A stretch of DNA of 64,000 bases from Erwinia sorbitola (GTDB lineage Bacteria; Pseudomonadota; Gammaproteobacteria; Enterobacterales; Enterobacteriaceae). The stretch covers positions 809,501 through 873,500 of the forward strand of contig NZ_CP046509.1 in the NCBI RefSeq assembly GCF_009738185.1, given 5' to 3'. Below, piece by piece: positions 16,908 to 25,426 of this stretch. A program made the position numbers and the translations under genes. The notes under the pieces are model-generated. The model did no database searches. It had not been told where the DNA came from and saw only the letters and a list, made by a program, of their open reading frames with translations. Numbering within the stretch: the stretch's first letter is position 1; each line of letters opens with the position of its first letter.

Positions 16908-17633
16908 GTGAAGCTGACGAAACTGGCCCTGGCCGCAATGATTGGATTGGGCACAATGCCCTTAGCTGTGCAGGCAGACGAATTACCGAATGGCCCGCAT
17001 GTGGTCACCTCTGGACAGTCGAGTGTTGATGCCACCCCGGATATAGCCACTCTCTCAATTGAAGTGAATGTTTCCGCGAAAGATGCCAGCGAAGCGAAAA
17101 AGCAGGCAGATGGTCGTGTACAGCAATATTTTGATTTTCTGAATAAAAGCGGCATTGAAAAGAAAGATATCAATGCGGCTAACCTGCGTACTCAGCCGGA
17201 ATATGACTATCTGAAAGATGGAAAATCGGTGCTGAAAGGTTATCGCGCAGTGCGTCAGGTGCAGGTCACCCTGCGTCAGCTGGATAAACTTAACGAGCTG
17301 CTGGACGGTGCACTGAAATCGGGCCTGAACGAGATCCGCTCGGTTGAGCTGGGCGTGGCAAATCCTGATGAGTATCGTATTAAAGCGCGCAAAGCGGCAA
17401 TTGATGACGCAACTAAGCAGGCGGGTGAGCTGGCGCAGGGCTTTGGCACTAAGCTGGGGCCGGTGTACAGCATTCGTTACCATGTGGCTAACTACCAGCC
17501 AATGCCAATTGCGCGCATGTATAAAGCGGCCGATGCGGCACCATTAACCTCCGCCGCTCAGACTTACGAGCAGCAGAGTATTCATTTCGACGATCAGGTT
17601 GATGTAGTGTTTGAATTACAGCGTAACCAGTAA
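16908..17633 (+). CDS. yggE: SIMPL-domain periplasmic protein YggE
   Basis: Periplasmic protein of the SIMPL (DUF541) family, linked in E. coli to reduced oxidative stress; its biochemical role is not known. From the GTG at 16908 it is 241 residues, with a signal peptide cleaved after the VQA motif near residue 23. The mature part aligns with E. coli YggE (GPHVVTSG, PDIATLSIEVNV, KKDINAANLRTQPEYDY, DDQVDVVF). GGAGGA sits 4 bp before the GTG. The earlier frame start at 16827 would put a non-signal sequence before the hydrophobic segment. Confidence 0.92.
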   Translation: MKLTKLALAAMIGLGTMPLAVQADELPNGPHVVTSGQSSVDATPDIATLSIEVNVSAKDASEAKKQADGRVQQYFDFLNKSGIEKKDINAANLRTQPEYDYLKDGKSVLKGYRAVRQVQVTLRQLDKLNELLDGALKSGLNEIRSVELGVANPDEYRIKARKAAIDDATKQAGELAQGFGTKLGPVYSIRYHVANYQPMPIARMYKAADAAPLTSAAQTYEQQSIHFDDQVDVVFELQRNQ

Positions 17634-17657
17634 TTCTGCACCGACAGCGTAAACAAT

Positions 17658-17686
17658 AAGGGCGACCCTGTGGGCCGCCCTTTTTT
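17658..17686 (+). terminator. Terminator between yggE and argP
   Basis: GGGCG...CGCCC stem followed by six T in the rightward direction, overlapping the last codon of argP. In the leftward direction the T run is short, so it mainly serves yggE. Confidence 0.8.
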
Positions 17687-18584
17687 ATTCCGTATCCTGA
17701 CGCAGCACGCGGTGGCCATGTGCCAGCAACGCATCGGTCACTTTGCGCATCAGACGGCTTTCCGGGGCAAAACGGTGCCAGTAGAGCATACGGCGCTGCA
17801 ACAGACCCGGGGTTAAATCGATCAATTCCCCCTCTGCCAGTTCGCGCTCAATCTGCAAGTGCGGGATCATACAGCAGGTGGTTCCCTGGCGGGCCAGCTG
17901 CACAAAGGCTTCTGACGAGTTGACGATATGGCAAGGCACGCTGCCCGGCGACAGGTCAAAGTTCTGCTGTAAAAAGGCCTGGTGCATATCATCAAGATGG
18001 TCAAATGCCACCGCTGGTGCCTTCAGCAGCGCAGAACGCGTGACGCCATTAGGGAAGTAACGCGCAGCGAACTCCTTCGAGCCAACGAACAGATAGTCGA
18101 GAGCACCAAGCTGATCGACGAGACAGCTTGGCAGCGGTTGTGGCTGGATACTGACGGCACCGACCACTTCACCGCGACGCAGGCGCTCCTGTGTTCGGGT
18201 CTCATCTTCAACCTGAAGATTGAGACGAACCGGGGAATCCGTCAGCACCGTTTTGAGCGCTGGCAGCAGCCAGGTCGCCAGACTGTCGGCGTTAACCGCC
18301 AGCGACAGCAGCAGTGGTGTTGTACCGCTATTATCGTCACCCAGCCACTCCTCTTCCAGCAGCTCGACCTGATGTAATAACGCCAGCAGCTTCTGGCCCT
18401 GTTCCGTCGGGCGTGGCGGTACGGTTCGCACCAGCAGAGGCTGGCCAAACATATTCTCCAGCTGCTTGATGCGCTGGGAAACCGCAGACTGGGTAATACA
18501 GAGCTTTTGCGCAGCTCGTTCAAAGCCGCGTTCGCGAATCACTGCATCCAGCGCCTGAAGCGTTCGATAATCTGGGCGTTTCAT
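17685..18584 (-). CDS. argP: LysR-family regulator ArgP (IciA)
   Basis: Lysine/arginine-responsive activator; in E. coli it drives argO when arginine is bound and traps RNA polymerase when lysine is bound. It has 299 residues and is nearly collinear with E. coli ArgP. The N-terminal winged helix-turn-helix is ERAAQKLCITQSAVSQRIKQLE (a segment around residues 21-42). The effector-binding domain follows, with HIVNSSEAFVQLARQGTTCC near 220. It is divergent from rpiA and convergent with yggE. Confidence 0.97.
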   Translation of the reverse strand: MKRPDYRTLQALDAVIRERGFERAAQKLCITQSAVSQRIKQLENMFGQPLLVRTVPPRPTEQGQKLLALLHQVELLEEEWLGDDNSGTTPLLLSLAVNADSLATWLLPALKTVLTDSPVRLNLQVEDETRTQERLRRGEVVGAVSIQPQPLPSCLVDQLGALDYLFVGSKEFAARYFPNGVTRSALLKAPAVAFDHLDDMHQAFLQQNFDLSPGSVPCHIVNSSEAFVQLARQGTTCCMIPHLQIERELAEGELIDLTPGLLQRRMLYWHRFAPESRLMRKVTDALLAHGHRVLRQDTE

Positions 18585-18786
18585 TAATCGTTGTACTCTT
18601 TTTCAGGTGTGGTTTTTGCACTATGCCATATTTTGAGCAGTTTGCTATGAGCTTACGTCACTTTATGAATCAACCACTTTGTGGGCTGCGTTCCAATCCT
18701 GCGAATCAACACCCTGCCATGGCGTTTTTTCCCGAGCCTTGCTTTATACTACGCGCACACAGTGACTCAGAGGTTTTAAACATACC

Positions 18787-19446
18787 ATGACACAAGATGA
18801 ACTGAAAAAAGCTGTCGGCTGGGCGGCGCTCGATTACGTTACCCCCGGCACGATTGTTGGGGTAGGTACCGGTTCGACGGCGGCACATTTTATTGATGCG
18901 CTGGCCTCGATTAAGCATCAGATCGAAGGGGCAGTATCCAGTTCGGAGGCCTCAACCGCTAAACTGAAGGGCTATGGCATTCACGTCTTCGATCTTAATG
19001 AGATCGATGAGCTGGCGGTTTACGTTGACGGTGCGGATGAGATCAACGGCCAGATGCAGATGATTAAAGGCGGGGGCGCTGCGCTGACGCGTGAGAAAAT
19101 TATTGCCGCCGTGGCGCAGCGTTTTATCTGCATTGCAGATGCCTCCAAACAGGTTGATGTGCTGGGGCGTTTCCCTCTGCCGGTAGAAGTTATCCCAATG
19201 GCGCGTTCCTATGTGGCCCGTGAGCTGGTGAAGCTGGGCGGACAGCCGGAGTATCGTCAGAACGTGTTGACCGATAACGGCAACATTATTCTCGATGTGC
19301 ATAATCTTAAGATTATTGACCCGACTCGCCTGGAAGCGGCGATTAACGCCCTGCCTGGAGTGGTGACTGTCGGACTGTTTGCTGCCCGCGGCGCGGATGT
19401 AGCGTTGATTGGTACCGCTAACGGCGTACAAACCATTAAAAAATGA
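18787..19446 (+). CDS. rpiA: Ribose-5-phosphate isomerase A
   Basis: Interconverts ribose 5-phosphate and ribulose 5-phosphate. It is 219 residues, the E. coli length. The phosphate-binding loop VGVGTGSTAAHFID (residue ~24), VDGADEIN (~81) and the catalytic KGGGAALTREKI (~94) are intact. GAGGTTTT lies before the ATG. It is divergent from argP, and a hairpin terminator follows. Confidence 0.98.
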   Translation: MTQDELKKAVGWAALDYVTPGTIVGVGTGSTAAHFIDALASIKHQIEGAVSSSEASTAKLKGYGIHVFDLNEIDELAVYVDGADEINGQMQMIKGGGAALTREKIIAAVAQRFICIADASKQVDVLGRFPLPVEVIPMARSYVARELVKLGGQPEYRQNVLTDNGNIILDVHNLKIIDPTRLEAAINALPGVVTVGLFAARGADVALIGTANGVQTIKK

Positions 19447-19451
19447 TCTGT

Positions 19452-19480
19452 CCGGCATCCAAACGGTGCCGGTTATTTTT
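19452..19480 (+). terminator. Probable terminator of rpiA
   Basis: CCGGCA/TGCCGG stem with a 9-base loop, followed by TTATTTTTAT, directly after the rpiA stop. Confidence 0.8.
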
Positions 19481-19793
19481 ATACGAAAAACATCTTTTCT
19501 TTTGCAGGCGAAATTTAGTGACTTATGTCACATAGTGGCTCCCTTAGGCGCGATCCTCCTGAGGGTTCGCTCTACACCATGATTTTCTATCGCAATGTGC
19601 TGCGAGTCGGGCTTGCCATGCTGGAAGCCAGGCAATCGTTTGTATTGCCGCCAGCGTAAATTTTGTTATTTTGACAGAAGGCAATCTTATATCCCCGCGA
19701 ATTATCCATCGTAGTTGGCAGCCACTGTGTCTGTCAGCGGAGAAAATTTCGGGGATTCAGCCACATCTGAAGTCTGCTAAATAGGGTCGGGAA
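19481..19793. other. Intergenic region upstream of serA
   Basis: About 310 bp with no ORF I can support. It should hold the serA promoter, but I found no convincing -35/-10 pair: a TTGACA at 19671 has no -10 at the right distance. In E. coli serA is controlled by Lrp and CRP; I could not place their sites here. Confidence 0.4.
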
Positions 19794-21032
19794 ATGGCAA
19801 AAGTATCACTGGAGAAAGACAAAATTAAATTCCTGCTGGTGGAAGGCGTTCACCAGAGTGCAGTTGATAATCTGCGCTCTGCTGGCTACACCAACATTGA
19901 ATTTCACAAGGGCGCACTGGATAGCGAAACACTGAAAGAATCCATCCGTGATGCGCATTTCATCGGGCTGCGTTCGCGCACCAACCTCACCGAAGAGATC
20001 TTTGCTGCGGCAGAAAAACTGGTGGCCGTTGGCTGCTTCTGCATCGGAACTAACCAGGTTGATCTGGATGCAGCAGCGAAGCGTGGTATTCCGGTGTTCA
20101 ACGCACCTTTCTCCAATACCCGATCCGTAGCTGAACTGGTTATCGGTGAACTGCTGCTGATGCTGCGCGGCGTTCCGGCGGCGAATGCGAAAGCCCACCG
20201 CGGTGAGTGGCATAAGCTGGCTGTTGGTTCCTATGAAGCCCGTGGTAAGAAGCTGGGCATCATCGGCTACGGTCACATCGGTATGCAGCTGGGTGTGCTG
20301 GCTGAGAGCCTGGGCATGCATGTCTTCTTCTACGACATTGAAAGCAAACTGCCGCTGGGTAATGCCACTCAGGTTCAGCATCTCTCCGATTTGCTGAATA
20401 TGAGCGATGTTGTCAGCCTGCATGTGCCGGAAACCCAGTCGACCCAGAATATGATGGGGCCGGAAGAGCTGGCGCTGATGAAGCCAGGAGCGCTGCTGAT
20501 CAACGCTTCACGCGGAACCGTGGTTGATATCCCTGCACTGTGCCATGTGCTGGCGACTAAGCATCTGGCGGGCGCGGCGATTGACGTATTCCCGGAAGAG
20601 CCTGCGACCAACAGCGATCCGTTCAATTCACCGCTGTGTGAGTTCGACAACGTGATCCTGACGCCGCATATCGGGGGATCCACTCAGGAAGCTCAGGAGA
20701 ACATCGGGATTGAAGTGGCGGGCAAGCTGGCGAAATACTCTGACAATGGTTCCACGCTGTCAGCCGTTAACTTCCCGGAAGCCTCACTGCCAATGCACGG
20801 CGCGAATGTCAGCCGCCTGATGCACATCCATGAGAACCGTCCGGGCGTGCTGACGGCGATCAACCTGATCTTTGCTGATCAGGGCATCAACATCTCCGCG
20901 CAGTATCTGCAAACAACGCCTCAGATGGGCTATGTCGTCATCGACGTTGATGCACCGCAGGACGTGGCTGATAAGGCACTTCAGCTGATGAAGAACATTC
21001 CAGGCACCGTCCGCGCGCGTCTGCTGTACTGA
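19794..21032 (+). CDS. serA: D-3-phosphoglycerate dehydrogenase SerA
   Basis: NAD+-dependent first enzyme of serine synthesis; also feeds the glycine cleavage system encoded later in the window. It is 412 residues (410 in E. coli). The substrate-binding domain, the Rossmann motif LGIIGYGHIGMQLG (residue ~153), NASRGTVVDIPAL (~238) and the catalytic histidine in LTPHIGGST (~291) are visible. The C-terminal ACT domain (HENRPGVLTAINLIFADQG), which binds serine for feedback inhibition, is complete. Confidence 0.98.
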   Translation: MAKVSLEKDKIKFLLVEGVHQSAVDNLRSAGYTNIEFHKGALDSETLKESIRDAHFIGLRSRTNLTEEIFAAAEKLVAVGCFCIGTNQVDLDAAAKRGIPVFNAPFSNTRSVAELVIGELLLMLRGVPAANAKAHRGEWHKLAVGSYEARGKKLGIIGYGHIGMQLGVLAESLGMHVFFYDIESKLPLGNATQVQHLSDLLNMSDVVSLHVPETQSTQNMMGPEELALMKPGALLINASRGTVVDIPALCHVLATKHLAGAAIDVFPEEPATNSDPFNSPLCEFDNVILTPHIGGSTQEAQENIGIEVAGKLAKYSDNGSTLSAVNFPEASLPMHGANVSRLMHIHENRPGVLTAINLIFADQGINISAQYLQTTPQMGYVVIDVDAPQDVADKALQLMKNIPGTVRARLLY

Positions 21033-21082
21033 TTATCTATCGCGTCACGCCACGGTAAGTGATGGGTGGCAGGTCTGAACCC

Positions 21083-22044
21083 GGGCGAGGCGTGCCTCGC
21101 CCCTACGACAAATCAGCATCGGCAGATACCGTAGGGGTCAGGCATGCCTGACCCTGGGCGAGCCTCGCCCCCCGCAACAAGTCAGCACTGGCAGTTACCG
21201 TAGGGGTCAGGCATGCCTGACCCTTGGCGAGCCTCGCGCCCGCAACAAATCAGCATCGGCAGTTATCGTAGGTGTCAGGCATGCCTGACCCTTGGCGAGC
21301 CTCGCGCCCGCAACAAATCAGCATGGGCAGTTATCGTAGGGATCAGGCATGCCTGACCCTTGGCGAGCCTCGCCCCCCGCAACAAGTCAGCACTGGCAGA
21401 TACCGTAGGGTTCAGGCATGCCTGACCCTTGGCGAGCCTCGCCCCCGCAACAAATCAGCATCGGCAGTTATCGTAGGGGTCAGGCATGCCTGACCCTGGG
21501 CGAGCCTCGCGCCCGCAACGAGTCAGCACTGGCAGTTACCGTAGGGGTCAGGCATGCCTGACCCTTGGCGAGCCTCGCGCCCGCAACAAATCAGCATGGG
21601 CAGTTACCGTAGGGGTCAGGCATGCCTGACCCTGGGCGAGCCTCGCGCCCGCAACAAGTCAGCACTGGCAGTTACCGTAGGGGTCAGGCATGCCTGACCC
21701 TTGGCGAGCCTCGCGCCCGCAACAAATCAGCATGGGCAGTTACCGTAGGGGTCAGGCATGCCTGACCCTGGGCGAGTCTCGCCCCCGCAACAAATCAGCA
21801 TCGGCAGATACCGTAGGGGTCAGGCATGCCTGACCCTGGGCGAGCCTCGCCCCCCGCAACAAGTCAGCACTGGCAGATACCGTAGGGGTCAGGCATGCCT
21901 GAGCCTTGGCGAGCCTCGCCCCCGCAACAAATCAGCATGGGCAGTTATCGTAGGGGTCAGGCATGCCTGACCCTTGGCGAGCCTCGCCCCCCGCAACAAG
22001 TCAGCACTGGCAGATACCGTAGGGGTCAGGCATGCCTGACCCTG
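21083..22044. repeat. Tandem array of about 14 palindromic 68-69 bp repeats
   Basis: Units begin (GTAGGGG...) at 21131, 21200, 21268, 21336, 21405, 21473, 21541, 21609, 21677, 21745, 21813, 21882, 21950 and 22019, after a variant half-unit from 21083. Each unit carries a perfect palindrome centred on TCAGGCATGCCTGA and a shorter inverted repeat (GGCGAG-CCT-CGCC), then a linker of two kinds (AACAAGTCAGCACTGGCAG or AACAAATCAGCATSGGCAG, S = C or G). The linkers mostly alternate, which suggests spread by duplication of a two-unit block. The array fills the gap between the convergent genes serA and ygfA. It is not CRISPR because there are no unique spacers. Confidence 0.95.
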
Positions 22045-22067
22045 ATCGACGTGTGCTTCCTCATGAA

Positions 22068-22658
22068 TTACCACTGCCATATTTTTGACGGGGTAATTAA
22101 CGCGGGTAACGGCACATCCCACTGCTCCACCGGCACTCTCTCCACCTGCTGACAGTCGTGAGCCAGACCCACCGGCATAAAGCCATGTTGCTGCCAGTTC
22201 TGTAAGGTACGATCGTAAAATCCTCCCCCCATTCCCAGACGCTGTCCTCCGGCATCAAACGCTACCAGCGGTACAAACAGCACGTCCAGCTCGCTTAACG
22301 GCAGCAGATTACGGATATCCAGCGGCGGCTCATAAATACGCAGGCGGTTTATCTTCAGTTCGGTCTGCTCGTCGTAACGCAGGAACAACAGCTGGCCAGC
22401 CGAGAAGGGGTGTAGCACTGGCAGGTAAACCTGCTGCTTTCGCTGCCACAACTTGGCAATTAACGGGCGGGTATTGATTTCACCATCTACGGAGAGAAAC
22501 AGCGCGATATTCTTCCCCTGCTGCACCGGGGCAAAATTCAGCGCATGTTCGGCAACCTGCACGGCGGCAAACTGCTGTTGTTCGGCGCTAATCTCTCGGC
22601 GCAAATTGCGTACATGCCTGCGGATATCCTGACGGAGCGTCAATGTGGGGGTTAACAC
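22068..22658 (-). CDS. ygfA: 5-formyltetrahydrofolate cyclo-ligase YgfA
   Basis: ATP-dependent enzyme that converts 5-formyl-THF to 5,10-methenyl-THF, recycling a folate form that inhibits one-carbon enzymes. The conserved YLPVLHPFSAGQLLFL and LGMGGGFYDRTLQNW motifs are in place near the middle and end. The open frame runs back to 22790 but that part overlaps 6S RNA. I chose the GTG at 22658 (196 residues), which has GGAG 8 bp upstream; a TTG at 22643 is also possible (E. coli is 182). Folate chemistry links it to the gcv operon nearby. ssrS lies directly upstream, as in E. coli. Confidence 0.93.
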   Translation of the reverse strand: MLTPTLTLRQDIRRHVRNLRREISAEQQQFAAVQVAEHALNFAPVQQGKNIALFLSVDGEINTRPLIAKLWQRKQQVYLPVLHPFSAGQLLFLRYDEQTELKINRLRIYEPPLDIRNLLPLSELDVLFVPLVAFDAGGQRLGMGGGFYDRTLQNWQQHGFMPVGLAHDCQQVERVPVEQWDVPLPALITPSKIWQW

Positions 22659-22746
22659 GTAGCTGACTCCATAAAATGGTACAGAAGCGTGCTGAACAGC
22701 ATAGAGAAAAAAAGATAAATTCGGGAGGGGTACAGCAGGAAATGTG

Positions 22747-22930
22747 AGGTTCTCCGAGATGCCGCCGCAGGCTGTAACCCTTGAACCCATGGTTCAAGGT
22801 GAGCATGCCGTCGCAACCATCAGGCTTCTCGGACGAACCGAGCTTGCGCACAGGTTACAGAGCGTCACACTCTGTTTGGTATTAATTATCGGCTCAGGGG
22901 ACGGGCCCGCTTGCAAACATCTCAGAGAAT
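22747..22930 (-). ncRNA. ssrS: 6S RNA
   Basis: RNA that binds sigma-70 RNA polymerase in stationary phase by imitating an open promoter. On the minus strand the sequence starts ATTCTCTGAGATGTTTGC and ends near CATCTCGGAGAACCTC, so the ends pair to close the long hairpin. Internal blocks shared with E. coli 6S include AAGCGGGCC, GTCCCCTGAGCCGATA, TCCGAGAAGCC and CAAGGGTTACAGCCTGCGGC. The inferred length of 184 nt is that of E. coli. It lies between zapA and ygfA and is probably co-transcribed with ygfA. Confidence 0.96.
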
Positions 22931-22973
22931 TTTTTTACTTCACCGTCACTCTATCACAGGTAACGTTAAAGTG

Positions 22974-23303
22974 TTATTCGAACTTCGCACCAGTACGTTC
23001 AGTTATGCGACCTTGCTCAAGCAATGCTTGTTCAATGGTCTGCTGTAGCATCCGAATTCGTTGTTCCATGTTAGACGCATAGTCACGGGTTTTGACTTTT
23101 TCCTGCGCCAGCTCATGGCAAATGTTCAGTGCTGCAATGAATACCAGTTGCTCTGTATTTGTGACTCTAGTGCGAACTTTTAAGTCTTGCAACCGTTGAT
23201 TGAGGTCTTCGGCAGCCAGATTCAGCGCATCTTGCTGTTCAGGCGGACAATTTACTCTTAATGAACGGCCAAAAATTTGAATATCTACCGGTTGTGCAGA
23301 CAT
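22974..23303 (-). CDS. zapA: Cell division protein ZapA
   Basis: Small cytosolic protein that cross-links FtsZ filaments at the division ring. The 109 residues from MSAQPVDIQIFGRSLRVN equal the E. coli length. The longer frame from 23339 was rejected because AGGAAGGTGGC precedes the ATG at 23303. The C-terminal half forms the family's long coiled-coil helix (EQRIRMLQQTIEQALLEQ). It is divergent from ygfB and upstream of ssrS. Confidence 0.97.
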   Translation of the reverse strand: MSAQPVDIQIFGRSLRVNCPPEQQDALNLAAEDLNQRLQDLKVRTRVTNTEQLVFIAALNICHELAQEKVKTRDYASNMEQRIRMLQQTIEQALLEQGRITERTGAKFE

Positions 23304-23473
23304 GCCACCTTCCTGACTAATTACTGCGCCCGCAATCACCCTTACCGTTCACAGGCTTGGGAGGGGCGCCACTATAACTACGCCTAATATAAGAAACAAC
23401 CCCTTTCTGGAATCGTTGAGGCACCTGGTGGTAGCATATCACGAACTTAACCAGCCAACGACGATCAAAACTC

Positions 23474-24052
23474 ATGTCACTAACCAACATAATGCCGGGC
23501 TACAACCAGCTGGCTTCAGTACTGACGCAGCAGGGCGTAGGAATGACCCCTGCAGAAATGCATGGCCTGATCAGTGGATTGATCTGTGGCGGCAACCATG
23601 ACAGCAGCTGGCAAACGCTGGTGCACGATCTGACCAACGAAGGCATGGCGTTTTCGCAGACGCTCTCTCTGCCTTTGCAGCAGATGCACGAAGCCGTGGG
23701 TAACTCTCTGGAAGATGAGGGATTTATGTTCCAGCTTTACCTGCCTGAAGATGATGATATCACCGTGTTTGACCGCGCCGATGCGCTGGCAGGCTGGGTG
23801 AACCATTTCCTGCTGGGTATGGGCGTGGCGCAGCCAAAAATTGGCCAGGTCAAAGGAGAAACCGGTGAAGCCATCGACGATCTGCGCACAATTGCGCAGC
23901 TCGGTTATGATGAAGATGAAGATCAGGAAGAACTGGAACAGTCGCTGGAAGAGGTGATTGAGTATGTGCGCGTTGCCGCACTGCTGTGTCACGACACCTT
24001 TACCCGCGTCATACCGGCTAATGTCATGATGAAAAAGCCGACGCTGCACTAG
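23474..24052 (+). CDS. ygfB: UPF0149 family protein YgfB
   Basis: Cytosolic helical protein of the UPF0149/YgfB family. The 192 residues equal the E. coli length. Conserved blocks include TPAEMHGLISGLICGG (residue ~26), FQLYLPEDDD and the acidic DDLRTIAQLGYDEDEDQEELEQSLEEV. It is the first gene of the ygfB-pepP-ubiH-ubiI cluster, 57 bp before pepP. Its molecular role is not settled by sequence. Confidence 0.96.
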   Translation: MSLTNIMPGYNQLASVLTQQGVGMTPAEMHGLISGLICGGNHDSSWQTLVHDLTNEGMAFSQTLSLPLQQMHEAVGNSLEDEGFMFQLYLPEDDDITVFDRADALAGWVNHFLLGMGVAQPKIGQVKGETGEAIDDLRTIAQLGYDEDEDQEELEQSLEEVIEYVRVAALLCHDTFTRVIPANVMMKKPTLH

Positions 24053-24109
24053 GACGCGTGCCAGCAGGCCGCCAGTGGTGATTTAACGGAACAGCATTCA
24101 GGAGGTCAA

Positions 24110-25426
24110 ATGACCCAGCAAGAATTTTTGCGCCGCCGTCAGGCGCTGTTAGCGAAAATGGCTCCGGCCAGCGCGGCGATTATCTTTGCCGCCCCGGAAG
24201 CGACGCGCAGCAATGACAGTGAGTACCCATATCGGCAGAACAGTGATTTCTGGTATTTCACCGGATTTAACGAACCAGAAGCTGCACTGCTGCTGATTAA
24301 AAGCTCCGACAATCACAGCCACAGTGTCCTGTTCAACCGCGTACGCGATCTCACCGCAGAAATCTGGTTTGGCCGCCGCCTGGGGCAGGATGCCGCGCCT
24401 GAAAAACTGGCGATTGACCGCGCCCTGCCGTGGGATGACATTGGCGACCAGCTGCATCTGCTGTTGAACGGGCTGGATGTGGTTTACCATGCCCAGGGGC
24501 AGTACGACTTTGCAGATACTATCGTATTCAAGGCGCTGGAGGCGTTACGCCGTGGTTCTCGCCAGAATCTCTCAGCGCCTGCAACCCTGACCGACTGGCG
24601 TCCGTGGGTGCACGAGCTGCGTCTGATTAAATCCCCGGAAGAGCAGGCGGTACTGCGTGAAGCCGGGCGCATCAGCGCGCTGGCACACACCCGAGCCATG
24701 CAGAAATCCCGTCCTGGGATGTATGAATATCAGTTGGAAGGCGAAATTCTGCACGAGTTTACTCGCCATGGCGCCCGGTTCCCGGCTTACAACACTATTG
24801 TTGGCGCGGGGGACAATGGCTGCATCCTGCACTACACCGAAAACGAGAGCCAGATGCGCGACGGCCAGCTGGTACTGATCGACGCCGGGTGTGAATTCCA
24901 GGGCTATGCGGGCGATATAACCCGCACCTTCCCGGTGGGCGGTAAATTTACTGCTCCCCAGCGCGCCATCTACGACATTGTGCTGGCAGCGTTATACCGC
25001 TCGCTGGAACTCTATCGCCCCGGTACCAGCATTCGGGAAGTGACGGCGGCAGCGGTAGAAGTGATGGTGAAAGGCCTGGTGAAGCTGGGTATCCTGCACG
25101 GTGATGTTCATACCCTGATGGCTGAGAATGCCCATCGCCCGTTCTTTATGCACGGATTGAGCCACTGGCTGGGGCTGGATGTGCATGATGTCGGTCATTA
25201 CGGCGTCGATCGCGACCGAATTCTGCAACCAGGCATGGCGCTGACCATTGAGCCGGGTTTATATATTGCACCTGATGCCGATGTGCCCGCAGAGTATCGC
25301 GGCATAGGTATTCGTATTGAAGATGACATCATTATCACCGCCGACGGCAACGAAAACCTGACGGATACGGTCGTTAAAGATGCCGATGACATTGAAGCAC
25401 TGATGGCGGCAGCGAAGCGTTCATGA
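24110..25426 (+). CDS. pepP: Xaa-Pro aminopeptidase PepP
   Basis: Manganese aminopeptidase that removes the first residue when proline is second. It is 438 residues (441 in E. coli). An N-terminal creatinase-like domain is followed by the pita-bread catalytic domain with the five metal ligands in IDAGCEFQGYAGDITRT (two Asp, residue ~260-271), GLSHWLGLDVHDVG (His, ~354), TIEPGLYI (Glu, ~383) and GIRIEDDI (Glu, ~405). AGGAGG precedes the ATG. Its stop overlaps the ubiH start by 4 bp (ATGA), so the two are translationally coupled. Confidence 0.97.
   Translation: MTQQEFLRRRQALLAKMAPASAAIIFAAPEATRSNDSEYPYRQNSDFWYFTGFNEPEAALLLIKSSDNHSHSVLFNRVRDLTAEIWFGRRLGQDAAPEKLAIDRALPWDDIGDQLHLLLNGLDVVYHAQGQYDFADTIVFKALEALRRGSRQNLSAPATLTDWRPWVHELRLIKSPEEQAVLREAGRISALAHTRAMQKSRPGMYEYQLEGEILHEFTRHGARFPAYNTIVGAGDNGCILHYTENESQMRDGQLVLIDAGCEFQGYAGDITRTFPVGGKFTAPQRAIYDIVLAALYRSLELYRPGTSIREVTAAAVEVMVKGLVKLGILHGDVHTLMAENAHRPFFMHGLSHWLGLDVHDVGHYGVDRDRILQPGMALTIEPGLYIAPDADVPAEYRGIGIRIEDDIIITADGNENLTDTVVKDADDIEALMAAAKRS

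Noticed and set aside
21083..22044. CRISPR array
   Set aside because: The whole 68-69 bp unit repeats, including the linkers; there are no unique spacers, and no cas genes are in the window.
21083..22152. Several ORFs of 60-85 codons across the serA-ygfA repeats, both strands
   Set aside because: They arise from the repeat unit being read in one open frame, with the same peptide repeated; there are no ribosome-binding sites or family matches.
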